Below are positions 54,407-62,632 of a stretch of DNA of 64,000 nucleotides, one piece after another. The notes beneath the pieces are model-generated. The model saw only the letters and a list, made by a program, of their open reading frames with translations. It did no database searches and was not told where the DNA came from. Source of the stretch: Streptomyces massasporeus (GTDB taxonomy: Bacteria; Actinomycetota; Actinomycetes; Streptomycetales; Streptomycetaceae); assembly GCF_014648995.1 (NCBI RefSeq), contig NZ_BMSE01000003.1:310001-374000 (forward strand). The letters run 5' to 3'. How positions within the stretch are numbered: the stretch's first letter is position 1; each line of letters opens with the position of its first letter. The translations under genes were made by a program, and so were the position numbers.

Positions 54407-54759
54407 GCGCCCCGGCCACCCGGCCGCGGGACCCCGACCGCGATCCCGGAGTGCAGCCCATCAGGACCCGGCGCACGACGCCGTCGGACACGGGCGTCGC
54501 CGTACTCGCGGGGAGCGAGCGGTGAGCGCCCCGGCCACCCGGCCTCGGGACCCCGACCGTGATCCCGGAGTGCAGCCCATCAGGACCCGGCGCACGACGC
54601 CGTCGGACACGGGCGTCGCCGTACTCGCGGGGAGCGAGCGGTGAGCGCCCCGGCGCCCCGGCCGCGGGACCCCGACCGTGATCCCGGAGTGCAGCCCATC
54701 AGGACCCGGCGCACGACGCCGTCGGACACGGGCGTCGCCGTACTCGCGGGGAGCGAGCG
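54403..54759 (+). repeat. Three tandem 119-bp copies of the DUF202 gene start
   Basis: Units at 54403-54521, 54522-54640 and 54641-54759, nearly identical, followed directly by the homologous 5' end of the real gene at 54760. Each unit begins with GTG and encodes a 40-residue peptide (MSAPATRPRDPDRD...LAGSER in copy 1) whose TGA overlaps the next GTG by the GTGA pattern. Since 119 is not a multiple of 3, each copy shifts frame, giving a chain of coupled mini-frames. Compared with the real gene, the copies have lost the L-A-W residues of the DUF202 motif and are probably not functional proteins. Confidence 0.92.
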
Positions 54760-55095
54760 GTGAGCGCCCCGGCGCCCCGGCCGCGGGATCCCGACCGCGA
54801 TCCCGGGCTGCAGCCCGAGCGCACCCGGCTCGCGTGGCGGCGTACGACGCTGTCGGGCACGGTCGTCGCCGTGCTCGCGGTGAAGACCGTGCTGCACGGT
54901 GGGGCGTCGGCGGCCGGGGTCGTCGCGTGCGCGCTGTGCTGTGTGCTCTGGCTGGGCTTCCTGCGCGTCGCCCACCGGCGCATCCACACCCTCTCGACCG
55001 CCCCGAGCCCCGCCGCGTTCGCCCCCCGGCACGCGGCGGCCGCGGTGCTGTGCACGGTGGCGATGGCGGTGTGCGGGGCCGCCCTCGTGCTCTAG
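54760..55095 (+). CDS. DUF202 membrane protein (second copy)
   Basis: 111 residues. The first 20 are Pro/Asp/Arg-rich. The DUF202 signature LQPERTRLAWRRTTLSGTVVAVLAV follows, with three hydrophobic segments ending at GAALVL. GTG at 54760 overlaps the stop of the last repeat unit. Together with the preceding DUF202 gene it forms the paired DUF202 arrangement common in actinobacteria. Unknown role; translation here would depend on re-initiation through the repeats or on its own ribosome site. Confidence 0.85.
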   Translation: MSAPAPRPRDPDRDPGLQPERTRLAWRRTTLSGTVVAVLAVKTVLHGGASAAGVVACALCCVLWLGFLRVAHRRIHTLSTAPSPAAFAPRHAAAAVLCTVAMAVCGAALVL

Positions 55096-55137
55096 GACGC
55101 CCCGGGTAAGGCGGTGTGCGGGGCCGCCCTCGTGCTC
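55065..55137 (+). repeat. 28-bp direct repeat at the DUF202 3' end
   Basis: The segment with the last codons (55065-55092) recurs at 55110-55137 (45-bp period). The stop TAG of the gene is CAG in the second copy. Confidence 0.88.
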
Positions 55138-55179
55138 CAGGGCGGCCCATTCCTCACCGGCCCTCCAGGGCGTGGTTCC

Positions 55180-56130
55180 TCACTCGCCCTCGCCCTCGCT
55201 CCCCCAGTCCACCGTCACCACGATCTTGCCGCGGGTGCGGCCCTCCTGGTTCAGCCGGTGCGCGTCCGCAGCCCGCTCCAGGGGGAACGTCTCGTCGACG
55301 TGCACGCTCACCACGCCCTGCTCCGCGAGGTCGGCCAGGTGCTGGAGGTCCTGCGCGTCGGGGCGCACGAAGTAGTAGCGGCCGCCGTAGATCACGACGT
55401 CGTTGTCGGCGATCGAGGCCAGTCGGCCCTCGGGGGCCAGCAGGTTCGCCGACACCTTCAGCGCGTCCCCGCCCACCGTGTCGAACACCGCGTCCACCCC
55501 CTCAGGGGCCAGCCCGCGCACCCGCTCGCCGAGGCCCTCGCCGTACACCACCGGCTCCCCGCCGAGACCCCGCACGAAGTCGTGGTTGGGCTCGCTCGCC
55601 GTACCGATCACCCGGGCACCGAGGTGGACGCCGAGTTGCACGGCGATCGAGCCGACGCCCCCGGCCGCGGCGTGCACCAGGACGGTCTCGCCCCGCTTCA
55701 CCTGGAGCACCTTGGTCAGCACCTGGTACGCGGTGAGCCCGACCAGTGGCAGCCCGGCCGCCGCCTCGAAGGAGAGGTTGCGCGGCTTGCGGGCGAGGGT
55801 GCGCAGGGGCGCGGCCACGTACTCGGCGAAGGTGCCGCGGGAGAGGAAGTCCTCGCGCACGTACCCGATGACCTCGTCCCCGACGTCGAACTCCGAGACG
55901 GCCACGCCGGGCCGTACGACGACGCCCGAGACGTCCCAGCCGGGCACCACGGGGAAGACGGGGGCGAGGATCCCGTCGAGGTACCCCTCGCGGGCCTTCC
56001 AGTCGACGGGGTTCACGGCCGCCGCCCGCACCTTCACCAGCACCGCGTCAGGGCCGACCTTCGGATCGCGGACCTCGCCGAACGCCAGCACCTCGGGTCC
56101 GCCGTACCGTGAGTAGCTGATGGCCTTCAT
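55180..56130 (-). CDS. NADP-dependent quinone-type oxidoreductase (MDR family)
   Basis: 316 residues of the zinc-less medium-chain reductase group. GroES-like domain (VNPVDWKAREGYLDG, PVVPGWDVSGVVV), cofactor motif LVHAAAGGVGSIAVQLG. No zinc cysteines, as in quinone reductases. The start MKAISYSRYGGPEVLAFG at 56130 follows AAGGTC. Divergent from the APH-type kinase. Substrate unknown. Confidence 0.93.
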   Translation of the reverse strand: MKAISYSRYGGPEVLAFGEVRDPKVGPDAVLVKVRAAAVNPVDWKAREGYLDGILAPVFPVVPGWDVSGVVVRPGVAVSEFDVGDEVIGYVREDFLSRGTFAEYVAAPLRTLARKPRNLSFEAAAGLPLVGLTAYQVLTKVLQVKRGETVLVHAAAGGVGSIAVQLGVHLGARVIGTASEPNHDFVRGLGGEPVVYGEGLGERVRGLAPEGVDAVFDTVGGDALKVSANLLAPEGRLASIADNDVVIYGGRYYFVRPDAQDLQHLADLAEQGVVSVHVDETFPLERAADAHRLNQEGRTRGKIVVTVDWGSEGEGE

Positions 56131-56274
56131 GGCTCTGACCTTCCGGGCTCGTCGGGCGCCTCGCAAGCCGGATGGCCTGAACGAACCGGCCGAAACCTCC
56201 CCGGCCGCCTCCCGTGGGGCGTCGTCGGCCTATCGTGGCTCCGATCACGTTTCGGCCCCGCTCTGGACGACATA

Positions 56275-56286
56275 CCGACCGGTCGG
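56275..56286. promoter_or_regulatory. Perfect palindrome CCGACCGGTCGG
   Basis: 12-bp palindrome 46 bp upstream of the kinase start in the 201-bp divergent region. Its form resembles operators of TetR-type regulators of fatty-acid genes. A TetR gene lies 6 kb away, but the link is not shown. Confidence 0.5.
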
Positions 56287-56331
56287 CATCATGAGTCGGG
56301 TACCTGTCCACCCCGCCCGTAGGAGCGACGC

Positions 56332-57366
56332 ATGAGCCCCGACCACCCGCCCGGACTCGACCTCGAACGGTTGCGCGGCCTGCTCGACCGCGAGCGGCCC
56401 GGCCTGGTGACCGGCCCGCTGTCCGGCCGGCTGATCGAGGGCGGACGGTCGAACCTCACCTACGCGGTCTCCGACGGCACCTCCCGGTGGGTCGTCAGAC
56501 GGCCCCCGCTCGGCCACGTCCTGGCCACCGCGCACGACATGAAGCGCGAGCACCGGGTGATCAGCGCCCTGCACCCGACCGCCGTGCCGGTGCCGGAGCC
56601 GGTGCTGCTGTGCGAGGACGAGGAGGTGCTCGGATCGCCGTTCTACGTCATGGAGTTCGTCGAGGGCACCCCCTACCGCACCGCCGACCAGCTCCTCCCG
56701 CTCGGTGCGGAGCGGACCCGGGGCGCGGTGCTGAACCTGGTCGACACGCTGGTGGAGCTGCACGCGGTCGACCCGGGCGAGGTGGGTCTCGCCGACTTCG
56801 GACGGCCCGAGGGCTTCCTGGACCGGCAGCTGCGGCGCTGGGGCAAGCAGCTGGACGCCTCGCGCAACCGCGACCTGGACGGCATCGACGAGCTGCACGC
56901 CGCCCTCGGGCGCGAGCTGCCCGACTCCCCCGCCCCGGCCGTCGTGCACGGCGACTACCGGCTCGACAACGTGCTGATCGGCGAGGACGACCAGATCAAG
57001 GCGATCCTCGACTGGGAGATGTCGACGCTGGGCGACCCGCTCACCGACCTCGGCCTGCTGGTCATGTACAGCATGCCGCTCGGCATGCCCGAGTCCCCCG
57101 TCTCCACGACCGCCGAGGCGCCCGGGCACCCGGCGCCGTCGGAACTGATCGAGCGGTACGCCGCGCGCTCGGGGCGCGACGTCTCCGCGGTCTCCTGGTA
57201 CACGGCGTTCGCCTGGTTCAAGCTCGCCGTGATCCTCGAGGGCATCCACTACCGCTACACGCTGGGCCAGACGGTCGGGCGCGGCTTCGACCGCATCGGC
57301 GACCTCGTCCCCGTCTTCGTCCGGCACGGACTGACCACGCTCCACGAAGGCCTCCAGGAGGGCTGA
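56332..57366 (+). CDS. APH/ACAD10-11-type acyl kinase
   Basis: 344-residue aminoglycoside-phosphotransferase-fold kinase. GRLIEGGRSNLTYAV (ATP region), catalytic VVHGDYRLDNVLI (H-G-D-x-x-x-x-N) and metal Asp in AILDWEMSTLGDPLTDLG. The family is the N-terminal kinase part of human ACAD10/11 and of LvaA, which phosphorylate 4-hydroxyacyl-CoA. The acyl-CoA dehydrogenase gene starts five bases after its stop, giving the split form of that pair. Confidence 0.9.
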   Translation: MSPDHPPGLDLERLRGLLDRERPGLVTGPLSGRLIEGGRSNLTYAVSDGTSRWVVRRPPLGHVLATAHDMKREHRVISALHPTAVPVPEPVLLCEDEEVLGSPFYVMEFVEGTPYRTADQLLPLGAERTRGAVLNLVDTLVELHAVDPGEVGLADFGRPEGFLDRQLRRWGKQLDASRNRDLDGIDELHAALGRELPDSPAPAVVHGDYRLDNVLIGEDDQIKAILDWEMSTLGDPLTDLGLLVMYSMPLGMPESPVSTTAEAPGHPAPSELIERYAARSGRDVSAVSWYTAFAWFKLAVILEGIHYRYTLGQTVGRGFDRIGDLVPVFVRHGLTTLHEGLQEG

Positions 57367-57371
57367 TCCAC

Positions 57372-58586
57372 ATGGACTTCGCTTATGACGCGCGCACCGA
57401 AGAGCTGCGCGGCAAGCTCCTCGCCTTCATGGACGAGTACGTCTATCCCGCCGAGGCGGTCGCTGACGAGCAGCGCGAGCGGCTCGCCTCCCCGTGGGAG
57501 ACCGTGCCCGTGGTGGAGGAGCTGAAGGCCGAGGCCCGCAGGCAGGGTCTGTGGAACCTCTTCCTGCCGGACTCCGAGTACGGGGCCGGGCTCACCAACC
57601 TCCAGTACGCGCCGCTCGCCGAGATCATGGGCCGCTCCCCGCAGCTGGCGCCGACGGTGACCAACTGCGCGGCGCCCGACACCGGGAACATGGAGGTGCT
57701 CACCCAGTTCGGCGACGAGCAGCAGCGCAAGCAGTGGCTGGAGCCGCTGCTTGCCGGCGAGATCCGCTCGGCGTTCGCGATGACCGAGCCGGAGGTGGCC
57801 TCCTCCGACGCCACCAACATCACCACCCACATCGAGCGGGACGGCGACGAGTACGTCATCACCGGCCGCAAGTGGTACATCTCCGGGGCGATGCACCCCG
57901 ACTGCAAGATCTTCATCGTGATGGGCAAGACCGACCCGGACGGGGAGGACATCCGCCGCCAGCAGTCGATGGTGCTGGTGCCGCGCGACACCCCGGGCGT
58001 CACCATCAAGCGGGCCATGCAGGTGTTCGGGTACGAGGACCACTACCACGGCGGTCACGCCGAGGTGATCTTCGACCACGCGCGCGTGCCGGCGTCGAAC
58101 CTGATCGGTGAGGAGGGCGGCGGTTTCGCCATCGCGCAGGCGCGGCTCGGGCCGGGGCGGATCCACCACTGCATGCGGCTGATCGGCATGGCGGAGCGGG
58201 CCATCGAGCTGATGTGCCGCCGGGCCGTGTCCCGGACCGCGTTCGGGAAGTCGCTGGCTCAGCAGGGCGTGGTCCACAACTGGATCGCGGACGCGCGGGT
58301 GACGGTGGAGCAGCTGCGGCTGCTGGTGCTGAAGACCGCGTGGCTGATGGACACGGTGGGCAATCGCGGTGCGCACACCGAGATCCAGTCCATCAAGATC
58401 GCCACGCCGCGGGCGGTGGTGGACATCCTCGACCGGGCGATCCAGCTGCACGGTGCCGGTGGGGTGAGCCAGGACTTCCCCCTGGCGGAGCTGTACGCGG
58501 GGGCGCGGACGCTGATGATCGCGGACGGGCCGGACGAGGTGCACCAGCGGTCGCTGGCGCGGCGGGAATTGAAGCGGTACGTGTGA
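57372..58586 (+). CDS. Acyl-CoA dehydrogenase (ACAD10/11-like)
   Basis: 404-residue FAD enzyme. Signature stretches are AFAMTEPEVASSDATNI, WYISGAMHPDCKI, GRIHHCMRLIGMAERAIELM and the C-terminal QLHGAGGVSQDFPLAELYAGARTLMIADGPDEVH. The ATG at 57372 is coupled to the upstream kinase gene, so the two probably act in one pathway on hydroxyacyl-CoA. A 22-bp tandem duplication covers its stop codon. Confidence 0.94.
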   Translation: MDFAYDARTEELRGKLLAFMDEYVYPAEAVADEQRERLASPWETVPVVEELKAEARRQGLWNLFLPDSEYGAGLTNLQYAPLAEIMGRSPQLAPTVTNCAAPDTGNMEVLTQFGDEQQRKQWLEPLLAGEIRSAFAMTEPEVASSDATNITTHIERDGDEYVITGRKWYISGAMHPDCKIFIVMGKTDPDGEDIRRQQSMVLVPRDTPGVTIKRAMQVFGYEDHYHGGHAEVIFDHARVPASNLIGEEGGGFAIAQARLGPGRIHHCMRLIGMAERAIELMCRRAVSRTAFGKSLAQQGVVHNWIADARVTVEQLRLLVLKTAWLMDTVGNRGAHTEIQSIKIATPRAVVDILDRAIQLHGAGGVSQDFPLAELYAGARTLMIADGPDEVHQRSLARRELKRYV

Positions 58587-58616
58587 CGTGCCAGTGAAGC
58601 GGTACGTGTGACGTGC
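58570..58616 (+). repeat. 22-bp direct repeat at the acyl-CoA dehydrogenase 3' end
   Basis: Unit 58570-58591 including the stop codon recurs at 58595-58616 (25-bp period). Confidence 0.88.
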
Positions 58617-58898
58617 TGCGGGCGGCCGGGGCGGCGGGGGCTTCCCCGGCCGCCCCCTCCCGTCGACGGACGGATGCGGCCGCCCGGGGTGTGGACGGGA
58701 TGTGAAACTTCGCACGGTCTCGTGACCGGCCGTCTGGGTAGGGACCCTGTTTCGGGGGCGAATGCGACGCGGATCCCTCCTTCGCCGGGCCCTGTGCGAG
58801 CCCGGTGGTTGCACCACGCACCCGGACTGCGGGACTGTGCATCGAGAACATTCAGTCTTCGCAAAGTGAGGTGTGGGTCACGCGTAGGGGCCCCGTAC
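58587..58898 (+). promoter_or_regulatory. Leader of the phosphatase operon
   Basis: 312 bp without a gene. After the short repeat, the region holds a GGGTAGG stretch at about 58735-58741 that resembles SigB-type -10 motifs, but I cannot match a -35 with certainty. The promoter of the SpoIIE/B12/STAS operon should lie here. Confidence 0.4.
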
Positions 58899-60515
58899 AT
58901 GACTTCTTCCCCGGCCAGGCCCCGCACCGGTGCGGTGAGCACGGTGAGCGTCGCCTCCGCCCCCTGCCCGGTGGTGGTCCTGGACGCGGACGGGCACGTC
59001 GCGGAGCTCAACGCCGTGGCCGGCACGCTGCTGCCCACGGCGCGCGTCGGTCGGCCGCTGCCCTCCCCCACCTGGCTCGCCGCCGCTGACCGGACCCGGC
59101 CGGTCCCCGTCACCGGGACGGTGGGCGACCGGTCGTTCTCGGCGCATCCCTCCGTCGCGGCGGACGGCCGCACGGTCTGGTGGCTGATGGAGGAGACCGC
59201 CTACCGCTCCGCGTCGGCGGAGCTGGAGGCCGAGCGCGCACGCACCCGGTTCCTCACCGAGGCCTCCAGCGCTCTGCTGGCCTCGCTGAACCTGGAACGG
59301 TGCATGGAGGTCACGGCCCGCCTGGCCACCGAGCATCTGGCCGATGCCGCGCTGGTCATCGCCCCCACCGCCGCCCGGACACTGCCGGTGGTCGCCTGCG
59401 ACCAGCGCGGCGAGCTCACCCGCAGCACCGTGTCCGAGGCGCCGGATTCCGTGCCGGGACTCGCCGAGGCGCTGCGGGGCTTCCCGCCGGTGCCCTCACG
59501 GTGGATAGACCCCGCGACGGCCCCGGACTGGCTGATCCCGGCGGGGTTCGGCGAGGTCGGCTCGCTGGTGATCACACCGCTGCCGGGGCTCGGCGTTCCG
59601 GCCGGGGCGCTGATCCTGTTGCGCCGGGCGCAGCAGGACGCGTTCAGCGAGGCGGAGGAGTCGCTGGCCGGGCTGTTCGCCGCCCGGGCCGGCGCGGCGA
59701 TGTCGGCCGCCCGCCTCTACGCGGAACAGAACTCGATCTCCGACACCCTCATGCGGGAACTCCTGCCGCCCACGCTGCGGCAGACGGAGGGCGTGGAGTT
59801 CGCCGGCGGCTACCGGGCCAGCAAGGACACGGAGCGCGTCGGTGGCGACTTCTACGACGTCCACCCGCCCGGCGAGGACTCCCCCGAGACCCTCGTCGTG
59901 CTCGGGGACGTGGCCGGCAAGGGGCTGGAGGCCGCGGTCCTCACGGGCAAGATCCGCAACACGCTGCACGCGCTGCTGCCCATGGCCGACGACCACGCCA
60001 AAATGCTGCGCCTCGTGAACAACGCCATGCGCACCAGCCACCACACCCGTTTCGCCACCCTCGTGGTGGCCTCGGTCCGCCGGGAGGAGCGTGAGGTGGC
60101 CCTCAGGCTCACGTCGGCCGGGCATCCCGCGCCGCTGATCATCCGGCGGGACGGCACCGTGGAGGAGGCCGACACGGGCGGCACCCTGATCGGCGTGCTG
60201 CCGGCCATCACCTCGCGCACCGCCCGGGTCCGGCTGGCGCCGGGGGAAACCTGCCTGCTGTTCACCGACGGCGTCACCGAGGCCAGGGGCGGCCCGCTGG
60301 GCGACACCATGTTCGGCGACCAGCGCCTCAAGCGCGCGGCGGCCGAGTGCGCCGGCATGCCCGCGGAGGCGGTCGTGGAGCGCGTGCAGATGGTCACCTC
60401 GCAGTGGATCGGCGACGGACGCCACGACGACATCGCCGTCCTGGCCATCACCGCACCGCGCGGTGCCCACCTCAGTGCGGTGGACGGGGCGACCCGGGGC
60501 AGGTACACGGCATGA
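58899..60515 (+). CDS. PAS-GAF-SpoIIE PP2C-type phosphatase
   Basis: 538 residues. A PAS-like N-terminus (PCPVVVLDADGHVAELNAVAG) is followed by a helical linker and GAF domain (about 115-270), then a SpoIIE/RsbU phosphatase (about 290-530). The phosphatase keeps the metal residues: GGDFYDVHPPG, VLGDVAGKGLEAA, LFTDGVTEAR, and DDIAVLAI. Such enzymes dephosphorylate STAS antagonists in partner-switching systems. The last four bases overlap the start of the cobalamin protein (ATGA), and a STAS gene follows, which supports one operon. Start at 58899. Confidence 0.93.
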   Translation: MTSSPARPRTGAVSTVSVASAPCPVVVLDADGHVAELNAVAGTLLPTARVGRPLPSPTWLAAADRTRPVPVTGTVGDRSFSAHPSVAADGRTVWWLMEETAYRSASAELEAERARTRFLTEASSALLASLNLERCMEVTARLATEHLADAALVIAPTAARTLPVVACDQRGELTRSTVSEAPDSVPGLAEALRGFPPVPSRWIDPATAPDWLIPAGFGEVGSLVITPLPGLGVPAGALILLRRAQQDAFSEAEESLAGLFAARAGAAMSAARLYAEQNSISDTLMRELLPPTLRQTEGVEFAGGYRASKDTERVGGDFYDVHPPGEDSPETLVVLGDVAGKGLEAAVLTGKIRNTLHALLPMADDHAKMLRLVNNAMRTSHHTRFATLVVASVRREEREVALRLTSAGHPAPLIIRRDGTVEEADTGGTLIGVLPAITSRTARVRLAPGETCLLFTDGVTEARGGPLGDTMFGDQRLKRAAAECAGMPAEAVVERVQMVTSQWIGDGRHDDIAVLAITAPRGAHLSAVDGATRGRYTA

Positions 60516-61618
60516 CCGCACGCATCGCCGACATCGACGACGGGCCGGGCCGCCACGGCGTCGGCGCCCGCCTCTGCGTGCCGCACGACGACGCCGCGTC
60601 CGCTCCCTGGGCGGACAAGCTGTGGGCCGCCGTCCGCACGGGAGACGAGTACGCGGCCGTCGACGTCGTCACCGACGCCCTGGCCGCGGGTCTCGAGCCC
60701 GAGTCGGTGCTGCTGGACGTCATCGGCGCCGTGCAGCACAAGGTCGGCCTCGAATGGGCGGCCAACCGCATGAGCGTGGCCGACGAGCACGCCGCCACCG
60801 CCATCAACGACCGGATCATCGCCGTCCTGTCGGCCCGGCGTCCGGCGAACAGCCGGGGCCGGATCACGGTCGCCTGCGTGGACCAGGAGTGGCACGCCCT
60901 GCCCGCGCGCCTGGTGTCCGAGACGCTGCGGCTGCGCGGCTGGCGGGTGGACTACCTCGGCGCGCAGGTCCCCACCGCCCATCTGATCAGCCACATCCAC
61001 CGCACCGGGCCGGACGCGGTGTGCCTGTCGAGTTCGCTGCCCACCCGGCTGCCTCTCGCGCACAGTGCGATCACCGCAGTCCAGGCCGCCGGCACCCCGG
61101 TCATGGCCGGTGGTCTCGCCTTCGGCGCCGACGGTCGCTACGCCCGCCTCCTGGGGGCCGACGCCTGGGCACCCGACGCCCGCGCGGCGGCGGACCGGCT
61201 CGCGGCCGGTTCGCTGACCCGGCCGGTGCCCGCCCACCAGGCGATCGACGATCTGCCGCACCTGGGCGACCAGGAGTACACACTGGTCGCCAGGTCCTCC
61301 ACCCGACTGGTGCGCGACACCTTCCAGCGCCTCGAACAGCACATCCCCGCGATGCGGGACTACGGCGACGAACAGCGTGAGCGCACCGCCGAGGACATCG
61401 CCCACATCGTCAACTTCCTGACGGCCGCCCTGTACGTCGACTCCGACGAGATCTTCACCGGCTTCCTCACCTGGACCGCCGAGGTGCTCACCGCCCGGCG
61501 CGTGCCGGCGCGCTCGCTGCTGCCGTGCCTGGACCTGCTGGAGGAGCAGCTGCACGACTTCCCCCGCGCCCGCCGGCTCCTCGATGCCGGGCGCACCGCG
61601 CTCGCCTCCCGCCCCTGA
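60512..61618 (+). CDS. Cobalamin-binding protein with CarH-type photoreceptor motif
   Basis: 368 residues. The helical cap (about 30-105) contains GLEWAANRMSVADEHAAT with Trp82, Glu92 and His93, i.e. the W-x9-E-H motif of CarH-type AdoCbl photoreceptors. The B12 Rossmann domain follows (about 115-215), with the lower-ligand-like His128 in VDQEWHALPARLVSE and VMAGGLAFG. The C-terminal 140 residues are helical (TLVARSSTRLVRDTFQRLEQHI) and lack a DNA-binding domain, unlike CarH. It is coupled to the SpoIIE gene and followed by STAS; a sensor subunit of that switch is likely. Confidence 0.87.
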   Translation: MTARIADIDDGPGRHGVGARLCVPHDDAASAPWADKLWAAVRTGDEYAAVDVVTDALAAGLEPESVLLDVIGAVQHKVGLEWAANRMSVADEHAATAINDRIIAVLSARRPANSRGRITVACVDQEWHALPARLVSETLRLRGWRVDYLGAQVPTAHLISHIHRTGPDAVCLSSSLPTRLPLAHSAITAVQAAGTPVMAGGLAFGADGRYARLLGADAWAPDARAAADRLAAGSLTRPVPAHQAIDDLPHLGDQEYTLVARSSTRLVRDTFQRLEQHIPAMRDYGDEQRERTAEDIAHIVNFLTAALYVDSDEIFTGFLTWTAEVLTARRVPARSLLPCLDLLEEQLHDFPRARRLLDAGRTALASRP

Positions 61619-61641
61619 CCCCGACACGCTGGACGAACTCC

Positions 61642-61992
61642 GTGACCACCTCCTTCGGCACCGGCCCGCACACCGTGCGACTGGCCCTCACCGGCGATCT
61701 GGACTACGACACCTGCGGGGAACTGCTCCGGCGGGTGCGGACCGCCCTCGACGGCCGCCGGGAGGTCACGGACCTGCACCTGGACTGCCGGGAGCTGGAG
61801 CTGGTCGACTCCATGGGGCTGTCGACCCTGCTCGAGATCCACCGCTCCGCCGGCCGGGACGGCATCGCCTTCCGCCTGGAGGGCGTGGGCCCGGCGCTGC
61901 GACGCCTGCTCGAACTCACCGGCACCTACGAGTACCTGACGAACCCTCAGCGGTCCGGGACGTCCGCCGGGAGCCGCCACGGCCGCACCTGA
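61642..61992 (+). CDS. STAS-domain anti-sigma factor antagonist
   Basis: 116 residues. The STAS fold is complete: VRLALTGDLDYDTCGELLRRV, the phospho-acceptor loop ELVDSMGLSTLLEIHRSAG with Ser in D-S-x-G-L, and FRLEGVGPALRRLLELTG. It probably toggles between phosphorylated and free forms under a kinase elsewhere and the SpoIIE phosphatase here. GTG at 61642; 23 bp after the cobalamin gene. No RsbW-type kinase is encoded in the operon. Confidence 0.9.
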   Translation: MTTSFGTGPHTVRLALTGDLDYDTCGELLRRVRTALDGRREVTDLHLDCRELELVDSMGLSTLLEIHRSAGRDGIAFRLEGVGPALRRLLELTGTYEYLTNPQRSGTSAGSRHGRT

Positions 61993-62010
61993 GGCGGGGC
62001 GGGACGGCCG

Positions 62011-62613
62011 CTACGGGCGCAGGGCGCGCAGCAGCAGGTCGGCCAGGTGGTCCGCGACCTGCTGGGGCGTGAGGGGCCCGTCGGGGCGGTACCAGGTCGA
62101 CAGGTGGTGGACCGAGCCGAAGTGGTAGTCGACCACGAGGTCCGCCGGGGTCGCCTTGGAGAAGACGCCGGACTCCTGTCCCTCCTCCACGAGCGCGCGG
62201 AAGCGTTCGTGGTAGCGGCGGCGCTCGGCGCGGACCTGCTTGTTCTTCTCGGGGCTGAGGTGGTGCATGGAGCGCCAGAAGATCATCGCGTCGTCGAGGC
62301 TTTCGATGGTCGTCACCACGACGTCCGCGGCCGCGGCCCGCAGCCGCTTCTCCACCGGCTCGTCGGCACCGGCCACGGCGTCCAGCCGCTCCTGCTGGAT
62401 GCGCAGGACGCGCGCGTACACCTCGTGCAGCAGGTCGTCCTTGGAGCCGAAGTAGTGGTACAGCGCCCCCTTGGTGACGCCGGCCGCCTCGACGATCTCC
62501 TGCACCGAGGTGCGGTCGTAGCCCTGCTCGGCGAAGAGCCGGGTGGCGGCGGCCAGGAGCCGCTGAGGCACGGGCGTGCCGTCCGAGTCCGTGGTCCTGG
62601 GCACTGCCGCCAC
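62011..62613 (-). CDS. TetR-family transcription regulator
   Basis: 200 residues. The helix-turn-helix is at about 15-60 (ATRLFAEQGYDRTSVQEIVEAAGVTKGALYHYFGSKDDLLHEVYARV). The C-terminal ligand domain resembles the group that senses acyl-CoA (DAMIFWRSMHHLSPEKNKQVR). It is 19 bp downstream of an acyl ligase gene in the same direction and probably regulates it. GTG at 62613 after AAAGG; a GTG three codons later is possible. Confidence 0.9.
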   Translation of the reverse strand: MAAVPRTTDSDGTPVPQRLLAAATRLFAEQGYDRTSVQEIVEAAGVTKGALYHYFGSKDDLLHEVYARVLRIQQERLDAVAGADEPVEKRLRAAAADVVVTTIESLDDAMIFWRSMHHLSPEKNKQVRAERRRYHERFRALVEEGQESGVFSKATPADLVVDYHFGSVHHLSTWYRPDGPLTPQQVADHLADLLLRALRP

Positions 62614-62632
62614 CTGCCTTTCCGTTCTGCTG

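Noticed and set aside
54403-54645. The 40-residue mini-frames as real small proteins
   Set aside because: They are partial copies of the DUF202 start with its motif damaged and no independent ribosome sites; kept as a repeat, not genes.
54403-54759. CRISPR array
   Set aside because: Units are 119 bp, contiguous and all near-identical with no variable spacers.
58720-58760. SigB-type promoter for the phosphatase operon
   Set aside because: A GGGTAG motif exists, but no matching -35 at correct spacing could be fixed, so it is only mentioned.
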